NCBI GenBank assembly: GCA_011799875.1
Contig: CM022297.1
Location: 516,621,707 to 516,685,706 of the forward strand
DNA length: 64,000 bases
Direction of reading: 5' to 3'
Source of the DNA: Thinopyrum elongatum
Lineage: Eukaryota; Streptophyta; Magnoliopsida; Poales; Poaceae
Below the pieces are notes generated by a model that saw only the letters and a program-made list of their open reading frames with translations, did no database searches and had not been told where the DNA came from. The position numbers and the translations under genes are program-made. Positions 1-10,220 of this stretch are shown piece after piece; the stretch's first letter is position 1, and each line of letters begins with the position of its first letter.

Positions 1-1540
1 CGTAGGCACCCAGCGTCAATACCTTCAGGTCGGTGGTGAAATTGTGGCCCTGAGTGCACCACAAGCAGTTGGGAACGACGGCTGAACAGATCAGTTCCCC
101 ACCATCCGCGACTCGCACGCGATATGCGCGAGGGAGAAGTTGAGCGCCTTGGATGGTTTCCGCGAGCGACTGGTCGATGAAGGAATTGGTGCTGCCGGAA
201 TCCACCAACATAAGTACTTCGCGCCCTTGCACCCAGGCGCGGAGCTGAAAGGCTTTGGCAGACACACCACCGGAGACCGCTGAGCGTGAGATAGCCATCA
301 CTGTGTCCTCGGGCGGGGGCAGCTGCGTGTCGATGGTGTTGTCGAGGCCGAAGAGATCAAGAAGCTCCTCGACGACGTGTAACTGCACCGATGTGGGGCA
401 CACATGATCTTGCCCCCACCGCTCTCCGCATTTGAAGCAGAGACCTCGCGCTCGCCGATACTCACGGAGCGTCTTGAGCTTGGCCGAGTCCGCGCGCGCT
501 GCGTCCGTCCCACGGCGATCCGTGGCCACCGTAGGTGTCGAGTGACGCACCGGTGGCGGTGGTAGTGGTAGTGGCACGGCCGCCCTAGGAGCCGTGTCGG
601 GAGGTCTTGGCAGATAGCTGCACGCGCCTTCGGCCACTTCCTCTTGGAGCATAGCGAGAGCAAACGCCGTGTCCAAATCAGGAGGGCGCTGCACCATCAC
701 CACGGCTCGGATGTCGTTCCTCAGTCCCTCCACAAAACGAGTGAGGAAAAAATAAGGATGAATGGAATCAGAGTATGAATTCAGGTGATTGATAATTAAC
801 TCAAAGCGTTCAATGTAATCAGCCACTGTGGACATTTGGCGAACAGAATAAAACTGGCGTATCAGCAGCCGGTGGCGATCGCGGCCGAACCGCGTGCACA
901 ACAACGAAGTGAATGAGTCCCAATCAAAGTCACCCAAACGCTTTTGAATGGATTGCAGCCAAATTGCTGCTGCTCCAGAAAAATTGAGCGCCGCCATCGG
1001 TACCCAAAACGATGATACGATTCCAAACATGGCAAAATACTGTTCACAGAGAGTTTTCCACAAATTGGGGTTCTCCCCCGAAAATTGTGGAAACGTGATC
1101 GAAGGATGCGCCTGGCCCAGGCCCGTGAGCATCTGGTTGGCATGGGAGAAGGGGGATAATGGGGTCTCGAGCTGACCTTTGGCCGGGAGCGGTGGCGGCG
1201 TCCCGAGGGGCGCCGCCAGTGGCCCCCGTTGTAGATGGAACGCGCCATGGCCATCGGGCCCTTGTTGGTTGACCGCTGCGCCTGCCGCCGGACCGATGGG
1301 GTCGCCGGGCTGCGTCAGCGCGGAGGGACGCGCCTGCTCCTCCTCATGACCTTTGAGGGGCGGCGGTGGTGCCGACTGGAGCGCGGCCACTGCCTCGCTC
1401 AGATCCGTGACGCGACGCTCGAGGTCGGGTCGCCACGCGAGCAGGTCGTCGATCTTCGTGGACTGGGCCTGCATCGCCGCCGTGTTGGCGTCCAGGGAGT
1501 GCTTGAGGGAGTCCAAGTAGGTCTTGATGGCGGGATCCAT
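1..1540 (-). CDS. gag-pol polyprotein, N-terminal part (gag, zinc knuckle, protease), partial
   Basis: Reading minus from the ATG at 1540-1538, I find 513 codons with no stop up to the window edge. Upstream codons are also open back to the primer-binding site but contain no earlier ATG. The gag core lies at about codons 175-290 and has the usual W-F-R-Y-F-L pattern of a Ty3/gypsy capsid. A zinc-knuckle variant, CFKCGERWGQDHVC (C-X2-C-X7-H-X2-C), sits near codon 367. A retropepsin active site, LVDSGSTNSFID, lies near codon 438. The protein would build the virus-like particle and start polyprotein processing in the cytoplasm; reverse transcriptase and integrase should follow beyond base 1. The unbroken frame is unusual here, since most other elements in the window carry stops. 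Shorter overlapping frames at 298-663 and 862-1254 are shadows. Confidence 0.85.
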   Translation of the reverse strand, partial: MDPAIKTYLDSLKHSLDANTAAMQAQSTKIDDLLAWRPDLERRVTDLSEAVAALQSAPPPPLKGHEEEQARPSALTQPGDPIGPAAGAAVNQQGPDGHGAFHLQRGPLAAPLGTPPPLPAKGQLETPLSPFSHANQMLTGLGQAHPSITFPQFSGENPNLWKTLCEQYFAMFGIVSSFWVPMAALNFSGAAAIWLQSIQKRLGDFDWDSFTSLLCTRFGRDRHRLLIRQFYSVRQMSTVADYIERFELIINHLNSYSDSIHPYFFLTRFVEGLRNDIRAVVMVQRPPDLDTAFALAMLQEEVAEGACSYLPRPPDTAPRAAVPLPLPPPPVRHSTPTVATDRRGTDAARADSAKLKTLREYRRARGLCFKCGERWGQDHVCPTSVQLHVVEELLDLFGLDNTIDTQLPPPEDTVMAISRSAVSGGVSAKAFQLRAWVQGREVLMLVDSGSTNSFIDQSLAETIQGAQLLPRAYRVRVADGGELICSAVVPNCLWCTQGHNFTTDLKVLTLGAY

Positions 1541-1621
1541 GGCCTCGAGTTGCTGGCGACCTTGACGAACCCGGCGGGTTTCGATGATCTGCGCCAGTGG
1601 AAGCGACTCCGGGGATCGATG

Positions 1622-1633
1622 TCTCTGATACCA
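1622..1633 (-). other. primer-binding site, initiator-Met tRNA type
   Basis: The minus strand reads TGGTATCAGAGA, matching 11 of 12 bases of the common plant gypsy site TGGTATCAGAGC. It sits two bases inside the LTR end, where minus-strand DNA synthesis would start. Confidence 0.8.
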
Positions 1634-1635
1634 GA

Positions 1636-1953
1636 TGTGAGGAGCGGGATATGTGGATCGATCTAATATAGCTCTCTGAAGTAGTAGCTTATACAGATCT
1701 CAGTTACACGAATTGAAGTTCTGGCAATGGGGAAAACTAGATGAACTAGATAGCTAGTGTGGCCGCCGCCGGTTCTGCCTTGATCCTCTGGATGCTGAGT
1801 CCTTCGTTCGTGGTAGGTTTTGTAGGTGAGCACCGGCCTCAGTTGGCCCATTCCGGCCCAACGTTGCGCGGGTTGGGCCTTCTGTCTCGCTGGTGTCGTG
1901 AGACAGCGATGGAGTCGCTGCCTGGTGGAGCCAGCCTGCCTGGGCTGCTAACA
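1636..1953 (-). repeat. 5' LTR (318 bp) of the left-edge gypsy element
   Basis: On the minus strand it starts TGTTAGCAGCC and ends CTCACA, so it has TG...CA ends, and it abuts the primer-binding site. The right end (1953) is chosen as the nearest TG start before unrelated sequence. There is no second copy in the window to confirm it. Confidence 0.65.
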
Positions 1954-1987
1954 GTGAGATATGTGAAAAAGGGAAAAGAAACATAAC

Positions 1988-2041
1988 GGGTTCGAATCTG
2001 CGACTTGAGTCCAGGTTAGCCCCCACGCTCAAATGAGCTAA
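1988..2041 (-). repeat. tRNA-like sequence with A and B boxes, possible SINE head
   Basis: The minus strand contains TTAGCTCATTTGAGCG (2041-2026), resembling a tRNA D-arm/A box, and AGATTCGAACCC (1999-1988), resembling a B box, about 26 nt apart. This is a plausible internal RNA polymerase III promoter. It does not fold into a full tRNA that I can see, so a tRNA-derived SINE cut off by the LTR at 1953 is more likely than a tRNA gene. A chance match remains possible. Confidence 0.35.
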
Positions 2042-2047
2042 GATAAT

Positions 2048-2394
2048 CTCCAACGCAAACCCTCAAAAATGCCAACGAACGTCTGGGCTGAGTTATCCAT
2101 ACGTCGCAAGCCATACAATACGGACCAGTATTTGTCCGTGGATATGTCCGCGTCTGTTTTTTTCGATAATCATGGGCCGCCCCCGGTTCCATTTTTTTAC
2201 GAAAAGAAACCATCAAGTACCATAACGACAACTCCAAACAACGAAGTTGCAACTTAACTCAGGTTCAAAGAAAAACTAACAACATACTAAAGGATGGTCC
2301 AAAAGACTACAACCACGTCTAGGCACACTGGCCCTCTAATTACCGGCCAAAAAATACAACAAGGTTAGCATCCTTTTCATGTGGATTTTGCTTC
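2048..2394. other. unassigned spacer
   Basis: No coding frame with recognisable family features. The start (2044-2190) is rich in short CG-containing words that resemble the ends of small non-coding grass repeats, but I cannot define terminal repeats or a target-site duplication. Confidence 0.3.
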
Positions 2395-4060
2395 ATATAT
2401 TTGAGTGTTCCTCTCTCCATGTGTTACATTTCCCACTGTGGCCTCCTAGGAAACTGAATGAAACCAACGTTTGCAGCTGACCCTGTCTCGATCTAGAGAA
2501 AATGGCTCATTCAAGCTTCTCCACAACAGGTTCTGAAAATCCATCAGACGCCCCCTCTGTAGATCCTTGAACTGTGTTGTCCAATCTCTCAAATACCGAG
2601 AAACCAGACCTAGCACCTGTTTCAAAGAAACCCAAGTACATCTATCAAAGACTATTGAGTTCCTAAAGTGCCGTAAACCCCACAGGATTGCAGAAGTAAT
2701 CACATTCAGATGTAAGAACCTCTTCTCACACGGCCACAACTTAGCACAGATTCAATAGTCTGAACAGAGATATCAAACATGATTTCAACTTCAGCCCAAA
2801 CCCACCTAGCTACAATGCACTCCAAAATAAATGATACAGTTACTCAATCTCAGTACAGTGGACACATTCAAGAGGCTTAACAATGCCACGTTTCCTAAGG
2901 TTGTCACATGTCATAATTTTATTTTAGGAGAACAACTAGACAAAACTCTGAATCCTAGGAGGCACCTTGATACTCCACACTGCAGGCAAATATACAGGTT
3001 GCATCCCTAAAATTAGCTACATCATATAAGGACTTAGTAGAGTATACCCGTTTAGATTCATATAGTCAAACAAAGAATCTTCACATTGATTAAAGGCAGA
3101 CTATTAATTAAGTCAAACCATTGTATCATCAGTTCACAGAAAAGGTTTCCCGTAAAAGTACACCTAAGCTCCTGAACACCCGACAATTCAGCAATACTCT
3201 TATTCCTCTCACTAACTAAATAATACAGATCCCAGAATTGTGTAGCCAAAGGACCATTACCATACGAAATATCCTCCCAGAACCTAATTAATCTACCATT
3301 ACCAACAAACCACTTATATCCTACCCTAACTGCCTGCAAAACCCACATGAAGTTTTTCTAGAACTGAGAAGGATTACTCTCATGACAACACAAAATATTA
3401 GGATTTCTATTATTGTATTTACTATCAACAATTTTCCTCCATAGAGATCCTTCCCCAGCTATATGTATCTTTTGACCCATGCACAAATCATACAGGTGTT
3501 CACATCTTATAAATTAAGAACACGCATGCTCCCGTACTTCTTCTTCATACAGATAGAAGGCCAGTTGGCTAGATGAATTTTATGAGCCCCTTCACTATCA
3601 CTCCACAAACAATTTGCCATGTGAGAGTTAATTAAGTTAAAAGTCCCTTAGGGAACTTAAAAACAAATTAGATATAAAGGAATGCTAGCTAAGGAAGATC
3701 TAATGTGAGTGATTTTTACAAAGTAAGAGAGGAGCTTCACCCTCCAACCAGCAATTTTAGCTAAGATCTTGTCAATCAAAAAGATCCTCTCTACTAAGCT
3801 TGTCGAAGTATAGGCGGATTCCTAAATATTTAATAGGAAAATCCCCAGTCACACATTGAAAAATATCCAAAAAGACATCTGACTCACTTGGTTCCATAAT
3901 AATGGGATCTATAGCACTTTTTATGATAAATAATTCCCATCCTTCAAACTTGTGCAAAACAAGTTAAGATCCATTTCAAATTAAGAGCTACTCTACTACC
4001 ATTTTATAAAAATAAAAGGGTATCATTAGTATATTTTTTGACTATGTAATGCAAGGCAAA
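2395..4060 (-). pseudogene. L1-type LINE ORF2 remnant B (late reverse transcriptase to C-terminal zinc domain)
   Basis: On the minus strand the fragment starts at the RT catalytic motif, decayed to YTND (4033-4022) where an active LINE has YADD. It continues with the thumb motif FPIKYLGIRLYFDKLSREDL (3957-3772), then the usual LINE 'F-GNGRLIRFWED' block (3348-3058), and ends with a W-R-rich C-terminal domain (2739-2446). It is broken by many stops and frameshifts and is 5'-truncated at about 4060, next to the 3' end of LINE copy A. It is an old dead copy. Whether A inserted into B cannot be settled from the window. Confidence 0.75.
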
Positions 4061-5161
4061 CTACCTCACAACCTCTTTATTCAAACAAAAGGCAGAAGAG
4101 CTACAAAGTATTACATAACAGTACAAAGTTAGGCTACTTGCAAAGGGTAGGAAATGTACATCTAGGCTAGGGAAGAAATCCACTAAGAATCTATCCTTAT
4201 ATTTACATTTGATCCTATGAGAGAGCAAAGTAATATCATGCAGAAAACCATGCCTCCAAGTCCTGAAAGAAGGTCTTAAATTTCTGGAAACTTTGGAGTT
4301 CCTGCTGGTCCAAATATTCCAAGATGAAGTGAAAACTACCTAGGTTGTCCAAATTCCTCCCTTGCTGCATCTGCCATCTGATAAGTTGTCATGGATGGGA
4401 GAGCCACCCAGGTTATCCGCAGATAGTTCCAAATTCTTTGACTGAAGTTACATTCGAAGAACAGGTGGCCAATATCCTTACGAGTCATCCTAGGGCACAT
4501 GCCACATGTGTCATCGTCCACGTGCCAATTTGCATCATATCCCTGGTGTTTAAACGGTCCATAATCAGAAGCCAACCAAACATTTTAATCTTTAGAGTAC
4601 AAGAGCACCTCCAGATCCTATTAAATATTGGGTAAGCCACAATGTTAACATGAACATGCATATAGAAATATTTCAGTCTGTATTAACCATTATTGAATGG
4701 CCATGTCCATGTGTCCCAAGTTCCCTTCACTAAAGAGACAGACTCTAGAAGATGTTGCAAGTCCAAGAATTCAGCATGGGCATGACATGATAATGGAAAA
4801 TGGAAATTTCTAAGAAGATCAGAAGCTATAACATCATGAATAGAACCAAAACCATCAATCACATCAGAGAAGAGTCTTGGAAATCTGTCACTGATGATAT
4901 CAGAAGTGCCTCCCAGCTTCCAATTATCTTTCAAGAACAGAATGGACTTGCCATCAGAAACAGTAGTATTTAGAAGCCAATTTGAAAATATCCATCCACC
5001 AGAAGGACCCACATGAAGAAGTTACATGTGGCACTGAATCATGATAGTAGGAGTCCCAAATCAAACTAACCCAGGGGATATCATGGTGGTTATAATATTT
5101 ATGAAGGAACTTCATAAGCAAAGCTTCATTCTGAACCCTCAGGTTAAGCACTCCTAGCCCC
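4061..5161 (-). pseudogene. L1-type LINE ORF2 copy A, 3' segment with 3' UTR
   Basis: This continues the LINE whose RT lies at 24973-26237. Removing the insertion at 5162-24972 and one copy of its target-site duplication rejoins the frame across the motif KGGLGVLNLR. Next come a connecting block (GPSGGWIFSNWLL, 5012-4683) and a zinc-binding domain with C-X2-C...H-X4-C (CGMC...HLFFEC, 4575-4336). The 3' UTR carries AATAAA on the minus strand (4081-4076). A stop and frameshifts separate the pieces, so the copy is dead. No clear poly(A) tail is visible at about 4060. Confidence 0.8.
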
Positions 5162-5178
5162 TGATACGTCTCCAACGT
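5162..5178 (+). repeat. first 17 bp of Athila-like solo LTR S1
   Basis: TGATACGTCTCCAACGT is the start of the Athila-like LTR seen several times in this window. The rest resumes at 23449 after the Tat-like insertion. The last five bases, AACGT, are that insertion's target-site duplication. Confidence 0.85.
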
Positions 5179-5672
5179 TGAGGGAGTCCTCGAGTAAGGG
5201 GTCCTCGGGCTGATGGCCAATCTCTCATGGGCTGGACAGATGGGCCGCTAGGGATCTGTTGCTAGAAGGCCAAACTATGGGCGACTTCGTGTTCGGGAAG
5301 GAAACCTTTGAAACCTTGGTGTGTCCTCCAAGTCAAGATAGAAGAATCGGCATGCTTGTTCCCTGATGGAAACCGATTGTGTGTAACCCTAGGTACCCCT
5401 GGTGTCTATATGAACCAGAGGGTTTAGCCCATGGAGACTAGAAGAAGAAACATCATCCTACTCATTTAGGGTTTAGCTCATCCAATATCGTGGTAGATCA
5501 ACTCTGTAATCCTCATACACACATCAATACTATCAAGCAGGACGTAGGGTTTTACCTCTTTGAGAGGACCCGAACCTGGGTAAATACTGTCTCTACGTTC
5601 CCTATTCCCCATTGATCCAAGATCCACAGCTCGGGACCCCCTACCCGAGATCCGCCAGTTTTGACACCGACA
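5179..5672 (+). repeat. Tat-A 5' LTR
   Basis: It starts TGAGGGAGTCC and ends ACACCGACA, followed at 5673 by TTGGTGCTTTCATTGAG, the position of the primer-binding site. The TATA region has decayed to TATATGA (5407-5413), whereas the 3' LTR keeps TATATAA (14354-14360). Confidence 0.9.
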
Positions 5673-5718
5673 TTGGTGCTTTCATTGAGAGTTCCATTGT
5701 GGAATCACCAAAGGATCA

Positions 5719-6828
5719 ATGGCTCGCTTAGTCATCAGCGATGGCATTCGCTTCGGGGATATCTTCGTCCCTGGCCAACTCTTCGCGTTCATCAGCGTCG
5801 TCCTACATGCCGATTCGTTCGGTCACTTCGACCAGATCGGCAGCTTCGCCCCAGAGCAGGAAATCAGATTTGGCAACTTAGAGTATGCCGCTGATGCTCG
5901 GGGCGATCTGATCTTTACTGGGTTCTCAGCCCCGCTCGACGAGCCTGAAAACCCCGAAGCTTCGACTTCGGACCTTCTCCTCGACCCCATCTCCGAGTCG
6001 ATGCTTACCTCGGATCTGGCTTTGAGCTCGGACCCAGTGACAGCGTTCAAAAACCAGGGGCCAGCCTTGGCCGAACACACTCCCTGCACCGACATACCGG
6101 AGGGTATCTCCGAAGGACGACGGAAGACTAATCCGGCCGACATCTCGCTTTTAAACGAGACACTGGCCCGGATCCACACGATGAACATTACAGATGACCC
6201 GCCCTCGACCTATGCTCGGACCGGTCTTGAGGCAGGCCACGGGGAATTTTACGGCCCACCCACCACCCACTTAGTAGCCACTGTCGAAGATTTAACCGAC
6301 ATGCTGGACTATGCTTCTGAGGAAGCCAACGACATGGATGAAGATGTCGACGCCACAGCTTATACTGCTACTGCCCCTCCCACCACCGGACGGTGGACAA
6401 CCACCTCCACCTACGATGTCTGTATGGTGGACACCCCCAATGATAAGGGCGATGGCACCACTGGGAAAAACGGCGACGGCACCCCCATAAAGGATGGCGA
6501 TAATCCCGGCGAGGAGCCGCCCAAACGCCAACGTCAGCACAGACGGTCCAGGGGGCGTAAGGGCAGGGAAAGCAACACGGGCACCGGGGAAAATGATACC
6601 CCGGATGATATGGAGGACCTCGGTGACCATGTCGCCCCTGAACAGCAACTCGATGGCCTGGAGGGACACGAGGACCAAGGTAACCCCGAGGACCTCAATG
6701 ACTCCGAGGATAGCAACTACCTCCCTCTATCCGAGGATGTGGAAAGCCTTGGAGCTGAGGACGTCATAGTCCCCGAAGACCCTCTAGAACAGGAGCGGTT
6801 CAAGCGGCAACTCATAGCCACCGCCTGA
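5719..6828 (+). CDS. Tat-A gag N-terminal region, 369 aa
   Basis: The frame starts 47 bp after the LTR end with MARLVISDGIRFGDIFVPGQ and ends at a TGA at 6826. It has an N-terminal globular-looking part (residues 1-75), a long acidic Ser/Pro/Asp-rich region, and a basic stretch around residue 270 (KRQRQHRRSRGRKGR). It precedes the capsid-like domain at 7425, which lies in another frame after several stops. In this family the two parts normally form one gag, so this is the surviving N-terminal half of a broken gene. No enzymatic motif is present. Confidence 0.6.
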   Translation: MARLVISDGIRFGDIFVPGQLFAFISVVLHADSFGHFDQIGSFAPEQEIRFGNLEYAADARGDLIFTGFSAPLDEPENPEASTSDLLLDPISESMLTSDLALSSDPVTAFKNQGPALAEHTPCTDIPEGISEGRRKTNPADISLLNETLARIHTMNITDDPPSTYARTGLEAGHGEFYGPPTTHLVATVEDLTDMLDYASEEANDMDEDVDATAYTATAPPTTGRWTTTSTYDVCMVDTPNDKGDGTTGKNGDGTPIKDGDNPGEEPPKRQRQHRRSRGRKGRESNTGTGENDTPDDMEDLGDHVAPEQQLDGLEGHEDQGNPEDLNDSEDSNYLPLSEDVESLGAEDVIVPEDPLEQERFKRQLIATA

Positions 6829-7424
6829 AGCTTAAAGAAGAAGCAACAACAGCTAAAAGCCCAACGGAATACCCTCAACAACATGTGGATGATGGTTTGG
6901 CAGCCAAAGAAGGCTTCGACAATCGGCGGCAGGACCAAACCAAAAGCTACCCAAAACGGCGACTACTGCCACTGTTCGACGATGAGGCCCTTGAGCCTGC
7001 ACGCCCCAGATGCACTCAGGACAACCAGCCAGACCGCCCCCCTCGAGGACGGGACATGACGGCTAGAGAGGCCGAAAACCCACCGGCACTCCCTCGACAG
7101 AGAGGAAAGGAGCCAATGCAGCCTAAGGATCCATATGACCTATGACACGACCTTGTCGATAAAGCAGGCCAGACAAGATCCATCTATGGATCTAGAGGGT
7201 ACACTCCCGTTGGATGGGACGGATACCAAACTTGGCGCGACCAAAACGATAGAGCTCGGGAGCAGCACCGGGCCCGGATGGCAGCCGAGCTCCGCCACGA
7301 CGTAGCTCGGGTCAGGGGCGCCGCACACCAATGTGCTTCACTGATGAGGTGATGCAGCATCAGTTCCCTGAAGGGTTTCAACCCGTAAACGTTTGAACAA
7401 TATGACAGGACGACAGACCCGGCC

Positions 7425-8927
7425 GTGTGGATTGAAGTCTTCCTTCTCCACATTCATATTGCCCGAGGATATGATCTCCACGCCATAAAATACATGCCAT
7501 TAAAGCTTAAAGGACCAGCATGGCACTGGTTAAATAGCCTACCCAAAAACTCCATCGGGACCAGGGAGGAGCTCGAGCATGCTTTCCGAGCTAATTTTCA
7601 AGGCACCTATGTCCGGCCTCCAGACGCCGATGACTTGAGACACGTCGTTCAACAGCCCGGTAAGTCAGCCCGGCAATTTTGGAATCGGTTCCTGACTAAA
7701 AAGAACCAAATCATAGACTGTCTGGATGCTGAGGCAATAGCTGCTTTCAGACGCAGCATCCAGGACGGATGGCTAGCTCATCAGCTCGGCCAAGACAAGT
7801 CGAAAACAATGTCGGCCCTTACGTCACTCATGACCCGCATTTGCGCGGGCGAGGACAGTTGGTTAGCTTGTAGAAGCAACAATCCCGAAGACCCCGGCAC
7901 CTCTGAAGTTTGGGCTGGAAATGGGAAACCACACCGCAACAAGAACAAGCGTCGACACGATGGCGGCGATGCCGAGGATACGACCGTAAATGCCGAATTC
8001 AGCAACTCAAAATTAGGACCGCGGAAGAAACCCTCTAACGGGAACCGGGATGGACCTACCGCGCTAGACAAAATCTTGGATAGACCCTGTCAGATCCATG
8101 GCACCTCAGACAAGCCCACCAACCATAAATGTTGGGTGATCAAATAGGCCGACAAACTTACAGCCGAGGATCAGGGCAAGGGCCCCCGCAGTGAGGATGG
8201 AGGCGAGAAGCAATTCCCACTTGAGGTAAAAACTGTGAACATGATCTACATCACACACATACCCAAGAAGGAGAGGAAGCGCACTCATCGGGACGTCTAT
8301 GCCATAGAACCGGCGACTCTGAAGTTCAACCCATGGTCGGCGTACCCGATCACCTTCGACCGCAAGGACCATCCGACTAGTATCCGTCATGGACGATCAG
8401 TGGCCCTGGTACTTGACCCCATTGTCGATGGGTACCACCTAACTAGAGTCCTTACGGACGGAGGCAGTAGCCTCAATCTGATTTATTCAGATATAGTGAT
8501 AAAAATGGGTATTGATCCGTCAAGGATCAAACCCAGTAACACCACCTTTAAAGGTGTGATCCCAGGCGTCGAAGCCCGCTGCTTGGGCACCGTGACTTTG
8601 GAAGTAGTGTTCGGCTTGCTCGACAACTTCTGTAGCGAAGACTAGATCTTTGACATTGTCCCTTTCCGCAGCGGCTATCACGCACTTCTCGGCCGTACAA
8701 TGTTCGCTCGCTTCAATGCCGTCCCCCATTACGCATATCTGAAGCTCAAGATGCCCGTACCCAAGGGTGTCATCACTGTTAACGGCAACATGGAGCGCTC
8801 ACTCCAAACCGAGGAGCAGACAACGGCTCTGGCAGCCGAAGTCCTAGTCTACCGTCAAGGCACGGGAGGCGAGGAAACGAGCTTGAGCCCTATTTCAGCT
8901 CCCAGAGTCTTCCAATGCTCAACGTAA
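7425..8927 (+). pseudogene. Tat-A gag capsid and retropepsin-like region
   Basis: A single frame is interrupted by two TAG stops (8145-8147 and 8643-8645). The first part is a retrotransposon gag capsid (KGPAWHWLNSLP, then an F-R-NFQGTYVRPPDADDL block). The second part is retropepsin-like (TDGGSSLNLIY, a DGG variant of the active site, followed by GVIPGVEA and later PFRSGYHALLGRTMF). The open frame continues upstream of the ATG into FEQYDRTTDPAVW, so the listed start is not the original one. No RT, RNase H or integrase follows. Confidence 0.8.
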
Positions 8928-10220
8928 ATAGGAATACGCTACCCACAGCATGGACCAGCTAGTCGCAAAGTACGTGCCTCAGAGGCACAATTTCGCGCGC
9001 AAAATACCATGGGCAACTGTGGGGACCTACTACCCAATGACCAAGTGTTCGGCTCGACCGAGCTATGGTCAAACACGTCTTCGAACAATAGTAGGTACCA
9101 TCTACGACGTACCTAGCATCAAGCTAATATACTATGGCGACCTCTCAAGACCCTCTCTCAAGGGCCCGCCTGCCGATCACTATCTCCTTCAAGGAGCACC
9201 TCCCCTTAAGAGCAAATGTGCAGACGTGCAGCAGGGCATGGTAGGGACATCAAATCACTCATGAAGGCCTTGTGTAAACCTTTCCTCTGTAAAATTTATT
9301 TTTAAACAAAGTATCTGTAATAGTTGCTTCGGTAGTTCGGATTGTACGGCTAGACGTCACGAGTTTTATCGGAAATAAAGATCATTTTTCATGGTCCGAT
9401 TGCAGTCATTTATGTTGCATCACTCTTTCCGCTCTTCAACTCCGAAACAATCTAGTTCGATACATATTTTCTTTAGATGCGATCGGCTAATAGACCGGGG
9501 GCTCGACTATAAAACTCGCCCCAAGCATCATTCCGGTACTAGTTTTCATCTTATGTGCTCGGCGTCTCAGATATTGCATTATATGAATTGGTACCGAATT
9601 ATGTCTTGGGTCAATAGTTGGGTTGCCCTGCTCCTGTGTTTACCCTCTTATGTTACGCATGTTCGACTAGGAGGGTAAAGGGAGAACCACTGCGATTGTA
9701 CTTCCAGCTCGCATGGTTAAGTACCTCAGTGGAGAGCGCCGAAAACTGACTGTCATAATAAGCGAGAACTGGTCGGCCATCCGATGACAAGTGCTAAACT
9801 AAAAATCGATGGAGGTTGTGTCGTGTTATACGAAGGGTTTGTTTTTACACAAACCAAGTGATAATGGTCTCTACCTCGGTTCCTCCGAATATCACAAAAA
9901 ATGGAGGGCTAGTCATAGCCCCCACAGTCAAGCTCCTATGGCTAAGTGAAAGCACTAAAACCGCATAGTCTGATTGCCTCGTTTCTCTTATACACTACCG
10001 CCTCCGGGCACCGAGACGTCGGCTAAGGGTTACAGTGTTGAGGTAGAAACACCCCTTGTAGAATCTACAAGGGGGCTGAAGCTGACGACCGGTAACTTTC
10101 TGATTCAAACGGCCGCACAGGAGTCAAAATAAACAAACAAAGCATGATATACCATGCAAAGCAACCGCATCATAAAGCACAAAAGTTTAACTATCATCTG
10201 ATACATGATAGTGCGCTCAT
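8928..10220. other. Tat-A internal spacer
   Basis: No pol domain is visible. A 104-codon plus-strand frame (8950-9264, MDQLVAKYVPQRH) continues the decayed polyprotein but matches no family I can name. The rest is non-coding with many stops and lies between the convergent sense and antisense genes. Confidence 0.4.

Larger units (their letters stand above)
1..1953 (-). mobile_element. Ty3/gypsy LTR retrotransposon, 5' part, runs off the left edge
   Basis: Read on the minus strand, this is the 5' end of a gypsy element: a 318-bp LTR (1636-1953), a Met-type primer-binding site (1622-1633), an 82-nt leader, then an open gag-protease frame that leaves the window at base 1. The short LTR and modified zinc knuckle fit a Reina-like chromovirus, but that clade call is inference. 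The other LTR, the rest of pol and the target-site duplication lie outside the window, so age and completeness cannot be judged. Confidence 0.85.

Noticed and set aside
4022..4033. Novel RT active site YTND in LINE B
   Set aside because: The surrounding frame is full of stops, so this is decay of YADD.
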